A program made the position numbers and the translations under genes. Under the pieces are notes generated by a model. The model saw only the letters and a program-made list of their open reading frames with translations, was not told where the DNA came from and did no database searches. DNA of 64,000 nucleotides, taken from NCBI RefSeq assembly GCF_011694515.1, contig NZ_CP050192.1:1336449-1400448 (forward strand), given 5' to 3'. Source of the stretch: Mycobacterium sp. DL592. Lineage in GTDB: Bacteria > Actinomycetota > Actinomycetes > Mycobacteriales > Mycobacteriaceae. This document shows, in pieces, positions 62,498 through 64,000 of this stretch (within the stretch, counting starts at the first letter, position 1; each line of letters opens with the position of its first letter).

Positions 62498-64000
62498 CTA
62501 CGGGGCAGAGCCGGCCGCTCCGCCGGTGCCACCCTTGCCGGGCTGGGGGCCCAGGCCTGAGGTGCCCTGCGTCCCGGGGCTGCCGTTGATCGCACCGCTC
62601 TTGCCGCCGGTGCCACCGTTGCCGCCCTTGCCGCCGCCGACGACGCTGACTCCGCCGTCGGCGCCGTTGCCGCCCTTGCCGCCGGTGGTGGTGCCGTTGC
62701 CACCGTTGCCGCCGTTGCCGCCGGTACCGCCGCTGATCGCGCCGAACCCGCCGGTTGCGCCGTTACCGCCGGTGCCGCCGGTCGCGCCGCCGGCACCCTT
62801 GCCGCCGGACCCGCCTGCTCCACCGTTGTTGCCGCCGTTACCGCCGATTCCACCGGTGCCGCCGTTGCCGCCAGCGGTGGTTCCGGATCCGCCGTCGGCG
62901 CCATTGCCGCCCGCGCCGCCGTTGCCCGTCAGGCCACCCGTGCCACCGGCACCGCCGGTTCCGCCGTTGCCGCCCGCACCGCCAGTGTTGGCACCGCCGG
63001 TTCCGCCGTTGCCGCCGGTTCCGCCGTTGCCCGCGATGGTGCCGCCTTGCCCGCCGGCTCCACCCGCTCCGCCGTTGCCGGCGGCCGTAGTACCGGCCCC
63101 GCCGGTTCCGCCGTTGCCGCCTGCGCCGCCCGCGGCACTGCCCCAGCTTCCGCCGGTGCCGCCTGCGCCGCCGGCACCGCCGTCGGTCCCGGTCGCGCCG
63201 GCGCCGTAGCCATTGCCGCCGTTGCCGCCCGCGCCGGCGGTGCCGCCGCCGACCAGCGGCAGGTTCGCGGCGTTGCCGCCGTTACCGCCGGTGCCGCCGG
63301 CCTTTGCGGCATTGGTGCTGGTGCTGCCGTTGCCGCCCTTGCCGCCGCTGCCGGCGAACGCGCCGGCGCTGCCGCCGTTGCCGCCGTTGCCGCCGCCGAT
63401 TCCGTTACCGCCGTTGCCGCCGCCGCCGCCGAACAGGGCGCCGCTGCTGGACGATCCGGCGAACAGGCCGCCGTTGCCGCCGTTGCCGCCGTTGCCACCG
63501 TTGATATTGGCGCTGAGTGCATCGGCGCCGTTGCCGCCGTTGCCGTACAGGTAGGCGTTGCCGCCGTTGCCGCCGTTGTAGCCGTTGCCGCCGTTGCCGA
63601 ACAGTCCGGCGTTGCCACCGTTGCAGGCCGACGAGGCGCACTGGGCATCAGCGGCGCTGTAGCTGTAGCCGTTGCCGAACAGCAGGCCGGCATTCGGGTG
63701 GTCGGCGGTGCCGTTACTGATGAAGATCGCAACGATGTCGGTTCCGGTGGCCGACGCCGTGGCCGAGGCCGTCACACCTTTCGTGGTGGCCGAGCCGGAG
63801 CCGAACAGGCTGCCGAGGTCGGTGCAGAAGGTCGAGCCCAGCGAGCATTCGCTGCTCGCCAGCTTGATGGCGGGAGCGGCCACCTGCGCGGAGCTATCGG
63901 TGGACGCGAGCAGGAAGCCGGCTCCCACCATCGCCGCACCGGCAACGCCGGTGGTGACGAATGCGGGTGCAGCCATGCCGCGAGCCGGCGTCTTACGGTG
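62498..64000 (-). CDS. PGRS-like Gly/Asn-rich protein without PE domain (5' end beyond window)
   Basis: At least 492 residues from ATG 63976, and the frame stays open to the window edge (HRKTPARG precedes that Met), so the true start is probably outside. A single N-terminal hydrophobic segment ([18 protein letters not shown]) replaces the PE domain; about 30-110 is a unique part with paired cysteines ([13 protein letters not shown]), and about 110-485 is GGNGG/GGTGG repeats as in PE_PGRS proteins. It ends in [12 protein letters not shown]. Predicted exported and possibly calcium-binding, as suggested for PGRS domains. Confidence 0.8.
   Translation of the reverse strand, partial: HRKTPARGMAAPAFVTTGVAGAAMVGAGFLLASTDSSAQVAAPAIKLASSECSLGSTFCTDLGSLFGSGSATTKGVTASATASATGTDIVAIFISNGTADHPNAGLLFGNGYSYSAADAQCASSACNGGNAGLFGNGGNGYNGGNGGNAYLYGNGGNGADALSANINGGNGGNGGNGGLFAGSSSSGALFGGGGGNGGNGIGGGNGGNGGSAGAFAGSGGKGGNGSTSTNAAKAGGTGGNGGNAANLPLVGGGTAGAGGNGGNGYGAGATGTDGGAGGAGGTGGSWGSAAGGAGGNGGTGGAGTTAAGNGGAGGAGGQGGTIAGNGGTGGNGGTGGANTGGAGGNGGTGGAGGTGGLTGNGGAGGNGADGGSGTTAGGNGGTGGIGGNGGNNGGAGGSGGKGAGGATGGTGGNGATGGFGAISGGTGGNGGNGGNGTTTGGKGGNGADGGVSVVGGGKGGNGGTGGKSGAINGSPGTQGTSGLGPQPGKGGTGGAAGSAP
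62540..63620. repeat. GGN/GGX-coding tandem repeat tract
   Basis: Short imperfect repeats of codons for Gly-Gly-Asn, Gly-Gly-Thr and similar, seen on the plus strand as runs of CCGCCGTTGCC. It is coding sequence, not a CRISPR array. Such tracts are prone to slippage and to assembly error. Confidence 0.85.

Noticed and set aside
62211..63209. Proline-rich plus-strand frame (332 codons)
   Set aside because: It is the mirror of the GGX codons of the PGRS-like gene (GGC reads as GCC/CCG), not a real proline-rich protein.
62540..63620. Array-like short repeats, possible CRISPR
   Set aside because: Unit is 6-9 bases, no unique spacers of constant length, and the tract is in a coding frame; no cas genes.

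Overview
The window is about 64 kb of very GC-rich DNA from a mycobacterium, most likely a fast-growing Mycolicibacterium. The pointers are leaderless genes with TANNNT -10 boxes directly before ATG/GTG, MspA-family porins, a PGRS-like glycine-rich protein, and a core gene order that, from memory, matches M. tuberculosis Rv1316c to Rv1343c. No search was run; all family calls come from reading the translated sequence.

Region 1 (1-19.1 kb) is conserved core: an SfLAP/GAP membrane protein, alkylation repair (alkA/ada fusion and ogt, coupled), a DUF35-thiolase pair and a glutaminase-STAS protein that I do not recall at this place in M. tuberculosis, a six-helix adenylate cyclase, nucS mismatch endonuclease with an Rv1322-like partner, methylmalonyl-CoA epimerase, fadA4, a DUF3817 protein, a thioredoxin/TPR protein, and the alpha-glucan genes glgB-glgE diverging from glgP.

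Region 2 (19.1-34.7 kb) holds an inserted MspA-like porin gene and a lipoprotein zinc peptidase, then dinG-pncB diverging from the clpS-DUF2017-P1 peptidase-mec-cysO-cysM-rhomboid-murI-cAMP phosphodiesterase-rph-rdgB run. This run couples the CysO thiocarboxylate cysteine pathway with peptidoglycan precursor supply and RNA/nucleotide quality control. CysO carries five residues after its diglycine. An MFS exporter, a second DUF3817 protein and lprD close the core.

Region 3 (34.7-41.7 kb) begins at tRNA-Leu(TAG) and is a metal and metalloid resistance block: a His-rich CDF exporter with an SmtB-type repressor, a CmtR-like repressor that looks frameshifted with a Cys-tailed CDF transporter, an ars operon (arsR, arsC, a second truncated arsR, and a MIP channel), then a Met-rich multicopper oxidase with a SHOCT protein. 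No integrase is present.

Region 4 (41.7-54.2 kb) contains a PucR-type regulator and a small helix-turn-helix gene whose shared control region is present twice as a 197-bp direct repeat flanking a CocE-type lipoprotein hydrolase. It is followed by a tightly overlapping operon encoding a peptide/nickel-type ABC importer with two flavin-dependent, Dsz/Nta-type oxygenase components; a separate SDR gene lies just downstream. This is probably for taking up and oxidising an organosulfur or similar compound.

Region 5 (54.2-64 kb) has a fused membrane/kinase-like/LPG-synthase protein, a split chromate transporter, a PLD-family protein, and a cell-envelope cluster: two related secreted proteins ending in an LGEPLPGTAP module, two cysteine-bearing MspA-like porins, a divergent secreted protein, a strong hairpin terminator, and a PGRS-like protein without a PE domain that runs off the window end.
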